A stretch of DNA of 64,000 nt from Tissierellales bacterium (GCA_018433765.1 JAHDQO010000012.1:108289-172288), one strand, 5' to 3'; positions 18,865-27,435 are shown, counted from the first letter of the stretch. The notes: generated from the letters alone by a model not told the origin. Made by a program: numbers and translations.

Positions 18865-18880
18865 AATAACATATGTTATT
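18865..18880. promoter_or_regulatory. 16-bp perfect palindrome upstream of the hydrolase gene
   Basis: AATAACATATGTTATT lies 20 bp upstream of the minus-strand hydrolase start, just before its ribosome site. Candidate operator, possibly for the neighbouring MerR-type protein. Confidence 0.4.
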
Positions 18881-18965
18881 TTAAATATAGCTACATTTTA
18901 TAGTGTAATTTATAGACTTAACTCAATGTCAATGCTAAAATTAACAATTATATATAGTAAAATAT

Positions 18966-18993
18966 AAAAAAGATAGAGCTAACTCTATCTTTT
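18966..18993 (-). terminator. Terminator overlapping the end of the MerR-methyltransferase gene
   Basis: Arms 18983-18993 and 18968-18978 (11 bp perfect, loop CTAA) with a following T run on the minus strand. The stop codon at 18985-18987 is inside the hairpin. Confidence 0.75.
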
Positions 18994-20160
18994 AGCAAAA
19001 CACGAATAATTGCTAATTTTATTAGGAAGTTCAGACTCATATTTGCCAGTGTTAAATATTGTCTTAGAAATTCTATCATCTAGTATATTATAACTAAGTC
19101 CTTCAATAGTCTTTTTAATAGTATTTTGAATGAAGTTTTTATTAATGACATACAATCCTAATATTATTGAATTTTTATTAACAAAGTGATCTATATGTTC
19201 TAATAAACACTCATTATTTTGTGTACTAAAAACAGAAGTACCGCCTACATCTAAAACAATATCAATGGAATTATTCTTTACTGGAATATTAAGAAAATCT
19301 GAACATATGAGAAGTACTTTTTTCTTACAATCAATTCTTTCTAACATATTTTTTAAAGAACGTAGAATGCTAATATTATGATCAACAGCAATATATATAT
19401 TGTTACTTAAAAGTGAATTATAAATCTTTCTTAAAACAATACCATATCCTACACCCAAATCTAATAACACGGTATTTTCTGTCATTTCATTTTCTAGCCT
19501 ATCTAATAACCACTTAAAATCTTTCATAAGGGTATGCATATATTCTATATTTGTTTCTTTTATATAGCTCTGGAAGAAATCATCGGTATTACCTTCAAAA
19601 GGTTCTTTTACATATACATTATTATCTGAAATTAAAATACCATCTTTTATTTGAAATACTCTTCCACATTCGCATTTTAGAACACCTGATACAATTTGAT
19701 TATCTTTTATATCTCCTTTATGTAAGACTAAATTACTATTGCACGAAGGACATCCTAATAGATTTAAAGTATTAATATCTATTCCTAAATTGTGTTTAAC
19801 AGGAAATTTTTTAGTTGAAAGAAGTTGTATTTTATTTTTTAATTTACATTCAATATCCTTTAATATTTCTATTTCATTCAAAACTTGTTCATGCTTATTT
19901 TGATAAATGTCTATGTAATATTTGTTTCTCTCATATAGTATAGGATTTGTAAATCGTTTTATGTATAATACATCTCGTATTTCATTTAATTTAAATCCAT
20001 GTTCTTTTAATGAGATAATTTCATTTGCATCTTCATTGCATTTTTCATCAAAATAGTAATGACCACCTTTTTTCTCAGGAAGTAGCAGACCTATATCCAT
20101 ATAATATCTTACCGTATCTGTAGTAAAATTATTTTTTTCAGCAAATTTTCCTATCTTCAT
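18985..20160 (-). CDS. MerR-type regulator fused to zinc ribbon and SAM methyltransferase
   Basis: 391 residues with an unusual architecture. Residues 1-70 form a MerR winged helix (MKIGKFAEKNNFTTDTVRYY), followed by a coiled-coil dimerisation helix (about 75-115). A four-cysteine, Trm112/RlmA-like zinc ribbon has Cys137, Cys140, Cys163 and Cys165. A Rossmann methyltransferase spans about 195-375, with motif I LLDLGVGYG (232-240), an acidic post-motif (AVDHN) and CSDFLNIPV. The catalytic-domain motifs look intact. It might sense or modify a small molecule, with the MerR part controlling nearby genes such as the hydrolase. Its function is not known to me. AGGAGG precedes the start. Confidence 0.85.
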   Translation of the reverse strand: MKIGKFAEKNNFTTDTVRYYMDIGLLLPEKKGGHYYFDEKCNEDANEIISLKEHGFKLNEIRDVLYIKRFTNPILYERNKYYIDIYQNKHEQVLNEIEILKDIECKLKNKIQLLSTKKFPVKHNLGIDINTLNLLGCPSCNSNLVLHKGDIKDNQIVSGVLKCECGRVFQIKDGILISDNNVYVKEPFEGNTDDFFQSYIKETNIEYMHTLMKDFKWLLDRLENEMTENTVLLDLGVGYGIVLRKIYNSLLSNNIYIAVDHNISILRSLKNMLERIDCKKKVLLICSDFLNIPVKNNSIDIVLDVGGTSVFSTQNNECLLEHIDHFVNKNSIILGLYVINKNFIQNTIKKTIEGLSYNILDDRISKTIFNTGKYESELPNKISNYSCFAKR

Positions 20161-20496
20161 TTTTACCTCCTGTTGTTATAGTAAAAATAGATATAAATAA
20201 ATTAAACTTTGTACTTTTTATGCTCAAGAATTATGCTATGACAAGTATAACACAAATTACCTAAGATGGTAATAGAGTACACACTCGAAAACGTGTTATG
20301 CATACATCTAAAAATACTTTGATAATTTTAAAATTCTTGACAAAAGACCAATCTAATTATTAAAATATACATGAAACCTAATGGAAAAGAATTATCTAAT
20401 TCAAAAGGAACTGTTATATTATAAGTTTATATGTATGATATATTATGACTATCCTTTTTTGGGGAAAGTCTTTTTATTTAAAAGGAGAGAGAAATA
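20161..20496 (+). promoter_or_regulatory. 336-bp intergenic region with promoter and attenuator-like leader for hydrogenase-maturation genes
   Basis: A promoter TTGACA (20337-20342)-N18-TAAAAT (20361-20366) predicts a leader of about 120 nt. The leader ends in a hairpin 20447-20470 (GACTATCC/GGGGAAAGTC, one mismatch) plus TTTTT at 20471-20475, an intrinsic terminator only 21 bp before the first start codon. AAAAGGA at 20404-20410 could pair with TCCTTTT at 20452-20458, making an antiterminator. No gene is seen in this stretch. Confidence 0.55.
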
Positions 20497-20757
20497 ATGA
20501 AAAATAAAATTGCTGTAATTGGTGCAGTACTTGACAGTCCTGCTATTTGTCAATCACAATTTAATGATACAGTATCACAATTTAAAGGTATAATCAAAGG
20601 AAGAATGGGGATACCTTTTGACGATGTTAGTGTTTCTGTCATTTCCATAATAGTTTGCGGTACTTTAGACGACATAAACAATTTAACAGGAAAACTAGGA
20701 AATATTACAGGAGTTACAGTAAAAACTGCATTTTCAAAAAGAGAAATGGAGATATAA
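20497..20757 (+). CDS. Iron-only hydrogenase system regulator, TM1266 family
   Basis: 86 residues with the ferredoxin-like/ACT-like fold sequence of the TM1266 family: KIAVIGAVLDSP at the start, a conserved GRMGIPF, and ISIIVCGTLDDINNLTGKLGNITGVTVKTAFSK at the end, resembling the NikR C-terminal domain. Proteins of this family sit beside hydrogenase maturation genes and are presumed regulators; the ligand is not known. The stop codon and the hydF start are separated by one base, implying translational coupling. Confidence 0.87.
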   Translation: MKNKIAVIGAVLDSPAICQSQFNDTVSQFKGIIKGRMGIPFDDVSVSVISIIVCGTLDDINNLTGKLGNITGVTVKTAFSKREMEI

Positions 20758-20758
20758 A

Positions 20759-21958
20759 ATGAATAAAACACCAAATTCTAATAGAATTCATATATCAATC
20801 TTTGGAAAAAGAAATGCTGGAAAATCATCTCTGTTAAATGCTATTGTAGGACAAGATATTGCTGTTGTATCTAAGGTAAAAGGTACAACTACTGATCCTG
20901 TTAAAAAAGCTATGGAATTTATCCCGTTAGGTCCAGTGTTATTTATTGATACAGCAGGACTTGATGATGCTGGACAACTTGGTCAAAAACGTGTTGAAAA
21001 AAGTATGCAGACCTTACAGCAAACAGATTTTGGTATATATGTCATGGATGCTAGCTGTATTGATAGAGAAAGTTTAGAACAAGCAAAAAGAAATTTTAAA
21101 CGATTTAATATTCATTATTTGTTAGTTTTTAATAAAATTGATAGTATTTCAGATGATAAATTAAAAGATATTAAAGAAAATTATCCTAATTCCTCTTTTG
21201 TTTCAACATATAGAAATGAAACTATATTACAATTAAAAAATGAATTAATTTCAAGAGTAAATAAATTTGCAGAAGAAGAACATACAATGATAGGTGATAT
21301 TGTTCCATATAACGGTAAAGTAATAATGGTAGTTCCTATTGATTCAGAAGCTCCCAAAGGGAGGATTATACTTCCGCAGGTTCAGCTAATAAGAGATTGT
21401 CTAGATAACGGCATTAAAAGTTATGTTACACGTGATGTTGAACTTAAGGATGCTTTGGTGGATTTGAAAGATATAGATCTTGTAGTAACAGATTCACAAG
21501 CTTTTAAGGAAGTCAATAAAATTGTACCTTCAAACATCAACTTAACATCTTTTTCAATACTTCTTTCAAGAGTTAAAGGAGATTTAAAAGAGTTTATAAA
21601 GGGTGTGTATGCAGTTGATAAATTAGACAATGAATCAAATATTTTAATTGCTGAAAGTTGTACTCATAACAGTACCTGTAATGATATTGGTAGAATTAAA
21701 ATTCCAAGAGGTTTGTCAAAACATACAAATAAAACATTTAATATTGATGTAAGAGCTGGAAATGACTTTCCTAAAGATATATCAAGATACGACTTAGTAA
21801 TACACTGTGCAGGATGTATGCTCAACAGAAAAGCTATGCAGACACGTCTTAAATTATGTAGAGAGAGCAGTGTGCCAATTACTAATTATGGTATTTTACT
21901 GGCATACTTAAATGGGATACTTCCGAGAACAATAGAAATATTTAAAGATAAAATATAA
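20759..21958 (+). CDS. hydF: [FeFe]-hydrogenase H-cluster maturation GTPase HydF
   Basis: 399 residues. An N-terminal GTPase domain has the P-loop GKRNAGKSS (16-24), G2/G3 region KGTTTDP and FIDTAGLDD, and the FNKID recognition motif. The C-terminal cluster-binding domain has ESCTHNST and the IHCAGCMLNRK motif, matching the HydF C-x-H...C-x-x-C ligands. HydF is the scaffold that receives the 2Fe subcluster from HydE and HydG and delivers it to apo-hydrogenase. HydE-, HydG- and hydrogenase genes are not adjacent here; the radical SAM gene at 30212 is only a distant HydE-like candidate. Confidence 0.95.
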   Translation: MNKTPNSNRIHISIFGKRNAGKSSLLNAIVGQDIAVVSKVKGTTTDPVKKAMEFIPLGPVLFIDTAGLDDAGQLGQKRVEKSMQTLQQTDFGIYVMDASCIDRESLEQAKRNFKRFNIHYLLVFNKIDSISDDKLKDIKENYPNSSFVSTYRNETILQLKNELISRVNKFAEEEHTMIGDIVPYNGKVIMVVPIDSEAPKGRIILPQVQLIRDCLDNGIKSYVTRDVELKDALVDLKDIDLVVTDSQAFKEVNKIVPSNINLTSFSILLSRVKGDLKEFIKGVYAVDKLDNESNILIAESCTHNSTCNDIGRIKIPRGLSKHTNKTFNIDVRAGNDFPKDISRYDLVIHCAGCMLNRKAMQTRLKLCRESSVPITNYGILLAYLNGILPRTIEIFKDKI

Positions 21959-21977
21959 TAAAGTTAATTATTAAATT

Positions 21978-22020
21978 AAGCCTGTCGTCTTGCTGTTTTT
22001 TGACAAGGTAACAGGCTTTT
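21978..22020. terminator. Terminator between hydF and ortB
   Basis: Arms AAGCCTGT (21978-21985) and ACAGGCTT (22011-22018), with inner CTTG/CAAG pairing, lie between convergent genes. T-rich on the hydF side. Confidence 0.8.
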
Positions 22021-22026
22021 AAATTA

Positions 22027-23433
22027 TTAATTATATTCCTTCAACATCTCAATAACTATTGATTCAGGTAAATTTACATCTTCAGCTATATAAGTAATAT
22101 CGTCTTCGCCTAAACCATTTAAATCATATCTTTTTGCAAAGTTTTTAATATAGGTTTTTTTCAATTTAAATAAATCCATATCTTCTGAATTTATTTGACC
22201 AATATTCATTGGAAGTACAATGGTTTTTCCAGGAATATTTTTTTGTGGATTTCCTCTAGTAATTTCAATTCCGTTCTTTTTAGCAAATGTTAATTGAGGA
22301 ATTGGATGCTTGCCAGCTCCAGTATATTCTGTTTCCTGTACAACAATTATTTGATCTTCATACATTTCTTTAGCTAAAGCGATAGCAGCTGCTAATGATA
22401 CGTTTCCAGCAGGACCTCTCTCTATGCCTTCCACTTGAGCTAATAATTCTGTTACATAAAATACATCACCTTGAGTAACTGTTACATATTTGTCCATATA
22501 TCTTAAAACTCTTGCAGCATTCCTTGGTACATCAGTACGATCTGGCCATGTAGCAAAAGGAATTCCGAATCCAGTATGACCTGTAGTAAAGGATTTTCTG
22601 TTAAAATCATTGTCCGAAGCCATGTGTAGTCCAGATAAATCAACTGAAGCACCGATAACTTTGCAATTTTTAGCACCTGCGTGTATTAAGCCTCTTGCTG
22701 TGCCAGTTAAATTTCCACCTCCTGCATGAGTAGCAACAACAGCGTCAGGATATTTTCCTTCTAATCCAATCATTTGTTTAGCAATTTCATAACCTAAAGT
22801 TTCTACTCCTGCAATACCAAATGGAGTATACAAAGAAGCATTAAAATATCCTGTCTCTTCTATTAATCTTAAGACAGTATAAAACAATTCAGGACCAACT
22901 GTAAGTTGAATAACTTCAGCACCAAACGCTTCACATTTTCTTGCTTTTTCTATAATTTCAGGTTGTCCCTTTTTATTAGAATCATATACTTCTTGAACAA
23001 TAATACATTTTAAACCCCTTTGAGTTGCTTGTGAAGCTACTGCTGCGCCGTAGTTACCACTAGTTGCAGCTATAACACCCTTAAAACCTTTCTGTTTTGC
23101 ATGGTAAACAGATATAGCAGCTCTTCTAGCCTTAAAAGATCCAGATGCATTTGCTGCCTCGTCTTTAACAAAGATACGAGCTCCTTTTCCTTTAGCAGAA
23201 TATTTTCTAATAAGATTATTTATATTTTTAACTTCAAATAGTGGAGTATTGCCTACTTTTGTTTCTCTTTGTATAGTTTGCATTTCGTCCATTGAATATG
23301 AAACTTGTTTCATCATCTTCTCATAATTAAATGCCACTTTACCATATTCAAAGATACTGTAATCTATGCCTACAGACTGCTTCATAATATCATTTTTTCG
23401 TTCCATAATTGCTTTATAAGATAAATCTTTCAT
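22027..23433 (-). CDS. ortB: 2-amino-4-oxopentanoate thiolase, large PLP subunit (OrtB)
   Basis: 468 residues of the threonine-synthase-like fold-type II PLP family. The PLP lysine is in ASGSFKARRAAISVY, followed by ATSGNYGAAVASQA (phosphate/cofactor loop) and THAGGGNLTGTARG. Together with the small subunit OrtA it cleaves 2-amino-4-oxopentanoate with CoA to alanine and acetyl-CoA, the last committed step of oxidative ornithine fermentation. The start codon follows the ortA stop directly, showing tight coupling. The length and the adjacent ortA make confusion with threonine synthase unlikely. Confidence 0.95.
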   Translation of the reverse strand: MKDLSYKAIMERKNDIMKQSVGIDYSIFEYGKVAFNYEKMMKQVSYSMDEMQTIQRETKVGNTPLFEVKNINNLIRKYSAKGKGARIFVKDEAANASGSFKARRAAISVYHAKQKGFKGVIAATSGNYGAAVASQATQRGLKCIIVQEVYDSNKKGQPEIIEKARKCEAFGAEVIQLTVGPELFYTVLRLIEETGYFNASLYTPFGIAGVETLGYEIAKQMIGLEGKYPDAVVATHAGGGNLTGTARGLIHAGAKNCKVIGASVDLSGLHMASDNDFNRKSFTTGHTGFGIPFATWPDRTDVPRNAARVLRYMDKYVTVTQGDVFYVTELLAQVEGIERGPAGNVSLAAAIALAKEMYEDQIIVVQETEYTGAGKHPIPQLTFAKKNGIEITRGNPQKNIPGKTIVLPMNIGQINSEDMDLFKLKKTYIKNFAKRYDLNGLGEDDITYIAEDVNLPESIVIEMLKEYN

Positions 23434-23733
23434 TTAATTATTCACCTCTTTTTTTACTTCCATACCAATTTCTAATAGTTCATGTACAGGTTCTCCAAAA
23501 TCATGACCAAACTTAGGAGAAATTGTAACTAATTTACCTGAGGTAATTCTATCAGATAGAGTTTTAATAGAAACTATATCTCCAATTTCAGCGTGTTCAT
23601 CAATTAAGAATCCCTTTGTCCACATAACTAATGGAGTTTTTTTAGTATCATTAGGTACTTGCGGAGCACGTTCACTGGCTGTTAAAATTACATTTTCAAT
23701 TTCAACCCAATTATTTTTAGTTGCACTTTTCAT
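23434..23733 (-). CDS. ortA: 2-amino-4-oxopentanoate thiolase, small subunit (OrtA)
   Basis: 99 residues from the ATG at 23733, which is preceded by a perfect AGGAGG. The frame stays open to 23775, but those residues precede the ribosome site. Conserved segments are WVEIENVILTASERAPQVP, DTKKTPLVMWTKGFL and GKLVTISPKFGHDFGEPVHELL, as in OrtA of ornithine fermenters. It is the partner of OrtB. The gene is expressed from a sigma-54-type promoter about 130 bp upstream. Confidence 0.94.
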   Translation of the reverse strand: MKSATKNNWVEIENVILTASERAPQVPNDTKKTPLVMWTKGFLIDEHAEIGDIVSIKTLSDRITSGKLVTISPKFGHDFGEPVHELLEIGMEVKKEVNN

Positions 23734-23762
23734 TAAAATGCCTCCTTTATAAATTTTTTTAT

Positions 23763-23834
23763 AGACGGTTGTCAAAAAAATTTCACTTCACTTTATAATT
23801 CTATTTTTCATCTCTTCTAATTTTACAATCGTCT
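23763..23834 (-). promoter_or_regulatory. Long-range inverted repeat in the ortA leader
   Basis: On the minus strand AGACGATTGT (23834-23825) and ACAACCGTCT (23772-23763) can pair with one mismatch around a 52-nt loop. Both lie between the predicted transcription start and the ortA ribosome site. Confidence 0.4.
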
Positions 23835-23860
23835 AAAATTTTCTTATTCATAACTAATAA

Positions 23861-23879
23861 AATGCAAAAATAATGCCAA
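23861..23879 (-). promoter_or_regulatory. Sigma-54 (-24/-12) promoter for ortAB
   Basis: The minus strand reads TTGGCATTATTTTTGCATT, close to the consensus TGGCAC-N5-TTGCA. The invariant GG (23877-23876) and GC (23865-23864) are 10 bp apart, the required spacing. Predicted start of transcription is about 23853. A sigma-54 activator gene lies next door. Confidence 0.85.
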
Positions 23880-23974
23880 GTTTGGATTTAACTTTTAATT
23901 AAATAAATGGGTAAATTGTGATATTATAATATATAAATAATAAAGAATATTAAAATAGAAAGAGGTTTAAATGA

Positions 23975-25984
23975 ATGAATAAAAAATATATTTCAATATT
24001 GGTGTTATGTTTATTTTTACTTTTTTTATTTATTAATATTTTATTTGAAACAAGTCTTAGCAAATATATGGTTAAGGATTTGTTTTTTAGTACTGAACTC
24101 ACAAAAGATGAGAAAGTATGGCTTGAAAAGTACGGGAGTATAATTTATGGTGCTGATGAAAATTCACCACCTTTAATGTTTGTAGATAATGAAACTGATC
24201 AATATACAGGTTTTACAATTGATTATACCAATGCTTTATCCATAGAAATAGGTGCAGATATTAAGCATAAATCTTACGTATGGGATGAGGCTTTAGCAAA
24301 ACTAGCAAATGGGGAAACAGATATTTGTGATATGTTTCCATCAAAAGAAAGAGCAAAAATATATGACTTTTCCGATCCTATCTACAGCCTTAAGAGTATA
24401 ATTATGGTTTTGAGCAATAACGAAGAAATCAAAAACATTTCAGATTTAGAAGGAAAAAAAGTTGCTATACCAAAAGGTGATTATGGTATAGAATTTCTTA
24501 ATGAAAAGTTAGTAAATATCAATTACTTATATACTAACAATATTGAAGAAGCTATTAATAAAGTAATGGATGGAGAAGCAGATGCATTACTTGGTGATGA
24601 GCCTGTTGTTACTTATTATATAGAAAAACATAATTTCTTCCAAAATATAAGGATACTTGATGAAAATGTATATGAATCAGATGTAGTGTTAGCAGTGAGA
24701 AAGGGAAACAAGACACTTGTAAATATCCTTAACAAAGGAATAAGATCACTAAATAATAAGCAGACTATTGCAAAAATACAGCAAAAATGGTTTGGCTTTT
24801 CAAATACACTAACTGATGAAAAAACAAATGAAAAGGTTTTGATATTATTAATATTATTTTTAGGTATACTTTTTATATCAATATATTTTTCGTATATATG
24901 GAATAAATCTTTAAAAATGCAAGTAATGAAAAGAACGGAAGAATTATCAATTAGTAAAGATAAATTAAGGATGACTTTTGATAGTATAACAAATCTGTTA
25001 ATAGTAGTAGATAACAATTATAATGTAACAGATGCAAACTCTTCATTTTTAGATCTGATAAAAGAAAAGAAAAAAAATATTACAGGTAAAAATTTAAGTG
25101 AATTATGTAATAACGAAATAAGTGATGAAATAAATAAAATATTAAAAACTACATTTACAACACAAACTAATCAGACAAAAGAAATCAACTATGAAAATAA
25201 AGTATATGAAGTAAAAACATATCCATTTAAAAAGAATCAACTAGAACTGAACAAAGTTATAGTTATGATAGAAGATGTGTCTAATGAAAGAATGCTAGAA
25301 AAGCAAATACTTCATTCTTCAAAAATGGCTGCTGTTGGTCAATTAGCAGCAGGTGTGGCTCATGAAATAAGGAATCCACTTGGATTAATAAGAAATTACA
25401 CTTATATATTAGATAAAAAGATAAAGACAGATGATAAAACTATAAATAAATCAATAAAAATAATAGAAGAATCTGTTGAAAGGTCAAGCAATATAATTGA
25501 CAATCTTTTGAATTTTTCAAGAATATTTGATGATAAATGGCAAACTACAAATATAAAAGAATTTATAGAGAAAATAATACGATTAGAAGAAGGATTCATG
25601 GAGAAAAAGAAAATAGAATGTATCATTAATTGTGATGAATCATTAAATATTTTAATAAATAGAGAATCTTTAAAACATATAATTATCAATTTAATAGTAA
25701 ATGCAGTAGATGCTATGCCTAAAGGAGGCGTGCTTACATTGAGCGCAAAAGAGGAAAAAAACACTTTTATCTTTACATGTGAAGATACAGGTATTGGAAT
25801 AAGTAAAAAAGATATAGAATCTATATTTAATCCTTTCTATACAAAAAAAGTTAATGGTAAAGGTACGGGATTAGGCTTATATGTTGTATACAATGAAACA
25901 CAAAAACATGGTGGTAAAATTATAGTATCAAGTGAATTAAATGTTGGGACTAAGTTTACTTTGTCTTTACCTATAAAGAGTTAA
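23975..25984 (+). CDS. Hybrid-input histidine kinase with extracellular amino-acid-binding-like domain
   Basis: 669 residues. An N-terminal transmembrane segment (about 5-25) precedes an extracellular solute-binding protein family 3 domain (about 45-275, e.g. GADENSPPLMFVDN, YTGFTIDYTNAL, KVAIPKGDYG). A second membrane helix (about 287-307) leads to a PAS-like domain (about 330-430). HisKA has phospho-acceptor His463 in GVAHEIRNPLG, and HATPase has NAVDAMPKGG, GIGIS and GTGLGLYV. It should sense a small extracellular ligand and phosphorylate the sigma-54 activator encoded 50 bp downstream. SBP_bac_3 domains typically bind polar amino acids, so with ort genes on both sides ornithine is the natural guess. 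Confidence 0.9.
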   Translation: MNKKYISILVLCLFLLFLFINILFETSLSKYMVKDLFFSTELTKDEKVWLEKYGSIIYGADENSPPLMFVDNETDQYTGFTIDYTNALSIEIGADIKHKSYVWDEALAKLANGETDICDMFPSKERAKIYDFSDPIYSLKSIIMVLSNNEEIKNISDLEGKKVAIPKGDYGIEFLNEKLVNINYLYTNNIEEAINKVMDGEADALLGDEPVVTYYIEKHNFFQNIRILDENVYESDVVLAVRKGNKTLVNILNKGIRSLNNKQTIAKIQQKWFGFSNTLTDEKTNEKVLILLILFLGILFISIYFSYIWNKSLKMQVMKRTEELSISKDKLRMTFDSITNLLIVVDNNYNVTDANSSFLDLIKEKKKNITGKNLSELCNNEISDEINKILKTTFTTQTNQTKEINYENKVYEVKTYPFKKNQLELNKVIVMIEDVSNERMLEKQILHSSKMAAVGQLAAGVAHEIRNPLGLIRNYTYILDKKIKTDDKTINKSIKIIEESVERSSNIIDNLLNFSRIFDDKWQTTNIKEFIEKIIRLEEGFMEKKKIECIINCDESLNILINRESLKHIIINLIVNAVDAMPKGGVLTLSAKEEKNTFIFTCEDTGIGISKKDIESIFNPFYTKKVNGKGTGLGLYVVYNETQKHGGKIIVSSELNVGTKFTLSLPIKS

Positions 25985-26034
25985 ATATAAAAATTAGTTT
26001 TAAAATCTATTTTAAACAAAAGGAGATGTTTTCT

Positions 26035-27396
26035 TTGAAGAGTAATAGGTTTAAAATTTTAGTTGTTGATGACCAAGAAGAGTATAGAGACGTAATTAGG
26101 TTGATTTTAGAGGAAAAAGATTATTATGTTGACACAGCAGAATCGGCAGAAAAAGCATTAATAAAAATAAAAAAAAATAAATATGATCTAATAATAACAG
26201 ACTTAATAATGAAGGAACTAGACGGTATCGAATTATTAAAAATCATAAAACTTAATAACAAACATTTAGAAGTTATTATTATTACAGGATACGGTTCTAT
26301 TGAGAATGCAGTTCTTGCAATGAAGGAAGGCGCATTTTCATATTTTATAAAGAGTCATAATCCCGATGAACTCATAGAAGAAGTAGAAAAAGTTAGACAG
26401 TTAAACAGTTTGAGTAAAAAGTTATATAATAATAAAAATGTTAAGCTGTATGATGAGTACATTCTAAAGACTAACAGTCCAGTTTATAGAAAAGTTTTAA
26501 GAATAGCTGAAAAAGCAGCTAAGAGCAATTCAAACGTATTGATTTTAGGAGAATCAGGAGTTGGAAAAGAGGTTATAGCCAAATATATTTATAAATGCAG
26601 TGAAAGAAGCAAATCTAAATTTGTTGATGTAAATTGCCACAGTTTTTCAGAAACATTATTAGAATCGGAACTTTTTGGTCATGAAAAAGGTGCTTTCACT
26701 GGAGCTCAAGAAAAAAGAATAGGTAGATTTGAATTGGCAGATGGTGGAGTTTTATTTTTAGATGAAATAGGTAATATATCTATGAATGCACAATCTAAGT
26801 TATTAAAAGCTATTGAGAATAAAAAAATAGAGAGAATTGGAAGTAATAAATCTATATATGTTGACTTTAGATTGATAACTGCAACAAATAAAAATTTAAA
26901 AGAAGAAATATCAAAAGAACAGTTTAGAGAAGATTTATTTTATAGGATAAGTACTATTACTATAAATATTCCACCACTAAGAGATCGTAGAGAAGATATT
27001 GAAATATTAGTAAAGTTTTTTATTAATAAATACAGCAGTGAGATGAACAAAGAAATAAAAGGAATAGAGGATGAGACGAAGGAGTTTTTTAAAAATTATT
27101 CTTTTCCCGGTAATGTAAGAGAGCTAAAAAATATTATTGAAAGGCTTATAGTTCTATCAGAAGATGGGATATTAAGATATAGTGATTTGCCTTTAAAGCC
27201 TAAAGATTATAAGAGCAGTATTAGTATATTTGATGATGAAATTGTTCATCTTAGAGAAATAAGAAAAGAAGCAGAATCAAACTATATAAGAAAAGTACTT
27301 GAAATATGTGACTATAATGTATCAGAGAGTGCAAGAAAATTAGGCATTAGTAGAAGACAATTGTTTAATAAAATTAATGAATATAAATTGAAGTAG
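26035..27396 (+). CDS. NtrC-family sigma-54 response regulator
   Basis: 453 residues from the TTG at 26035. A receiver domain (1-120) has acidic residues VVDDQEE, phospho-acceptor Asp56 in ITDLIMKELDG and Lys in SYFIKSH. The AAA+ sigma-54 interaction domain has Walker A GESGVGKE, the sigma-54-contacting GAFTGA loop (HEKGAFTGAQ), Walker B GGVLFLDEIGN and an arginine finger region. A Fis-type HTH lies at the end (NVSESARKLGISRRQLFNKI). The ATG at 26026 abuts AAGGAG with no spacer, whereas the TTG has correct spacing. Partner of the upstream kinase and the likely activator of ortAB and ord. Confidence 0.93.
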   Translation: MKSNRFKILVVDDQEEYRDVIRLILEEKDYYVDTAESAEKALIKIKKNKYDLIITDLIMKELDGIELLKIIKLNNKHLEVIIITGYGSIENAVLAMKEGAFSYFIKSHNPDELIEEVEKVRQLNSLSKKLYNNKNVKLYDEYILKTNSPVYRKVLRIAEKAAKSNSNVLILGESGVGKEVIAKYIYKCSERSKSKFVDVNCHSFSETLLESELFGHEKGAFTGAQEKRIGRFELADGGVLFLDEIGNISMNAQSKLLKAIENKKIERIGSNKSIYVDFRLITATNKNLKEEISKEQFREDLFYRISTITINIPPLRDRREDIEILVKFFINKYSSEMNKEIKGIEDETKEFFKNYSFPGNVRELKNIIERLIVLSEDGILRYSDLPLKPKDYKSSISIFDDEIVHLREIRKEAESNYIRKVLEICDYNVSESARKLGISRRQLFNKINEYKLK

Positions 27397-27435
27397 TGAA
27401 ATTTTTTGCCCATATACCTATGAAAAAAATTTCAC
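27396..27435. promoter_or_regulatory. 12-bp-arm inverted repeat upstream of ord
   Basis: Arms GTGAAATTTTTT (27396-27407) and AAAAAATTTCAC (27424-27435). It starts at the end of the regulator gene and lies about 140-180 bp upstream of the ord transcription start, where sigma-54 activator sites usually sit. The stretch AAAAAAATTTCACTT recurs in the ortA leader at 23774-23788. Confidence 0.4.

Noticed and set aside
22027..23433. Threonine synthase as an alternative name for the PLP enzyme
   Set aside because: The adjacent coupled 99-residue OrtA, the ord gene nearby and the sequence length fit the ornithine-pathway thiolase.
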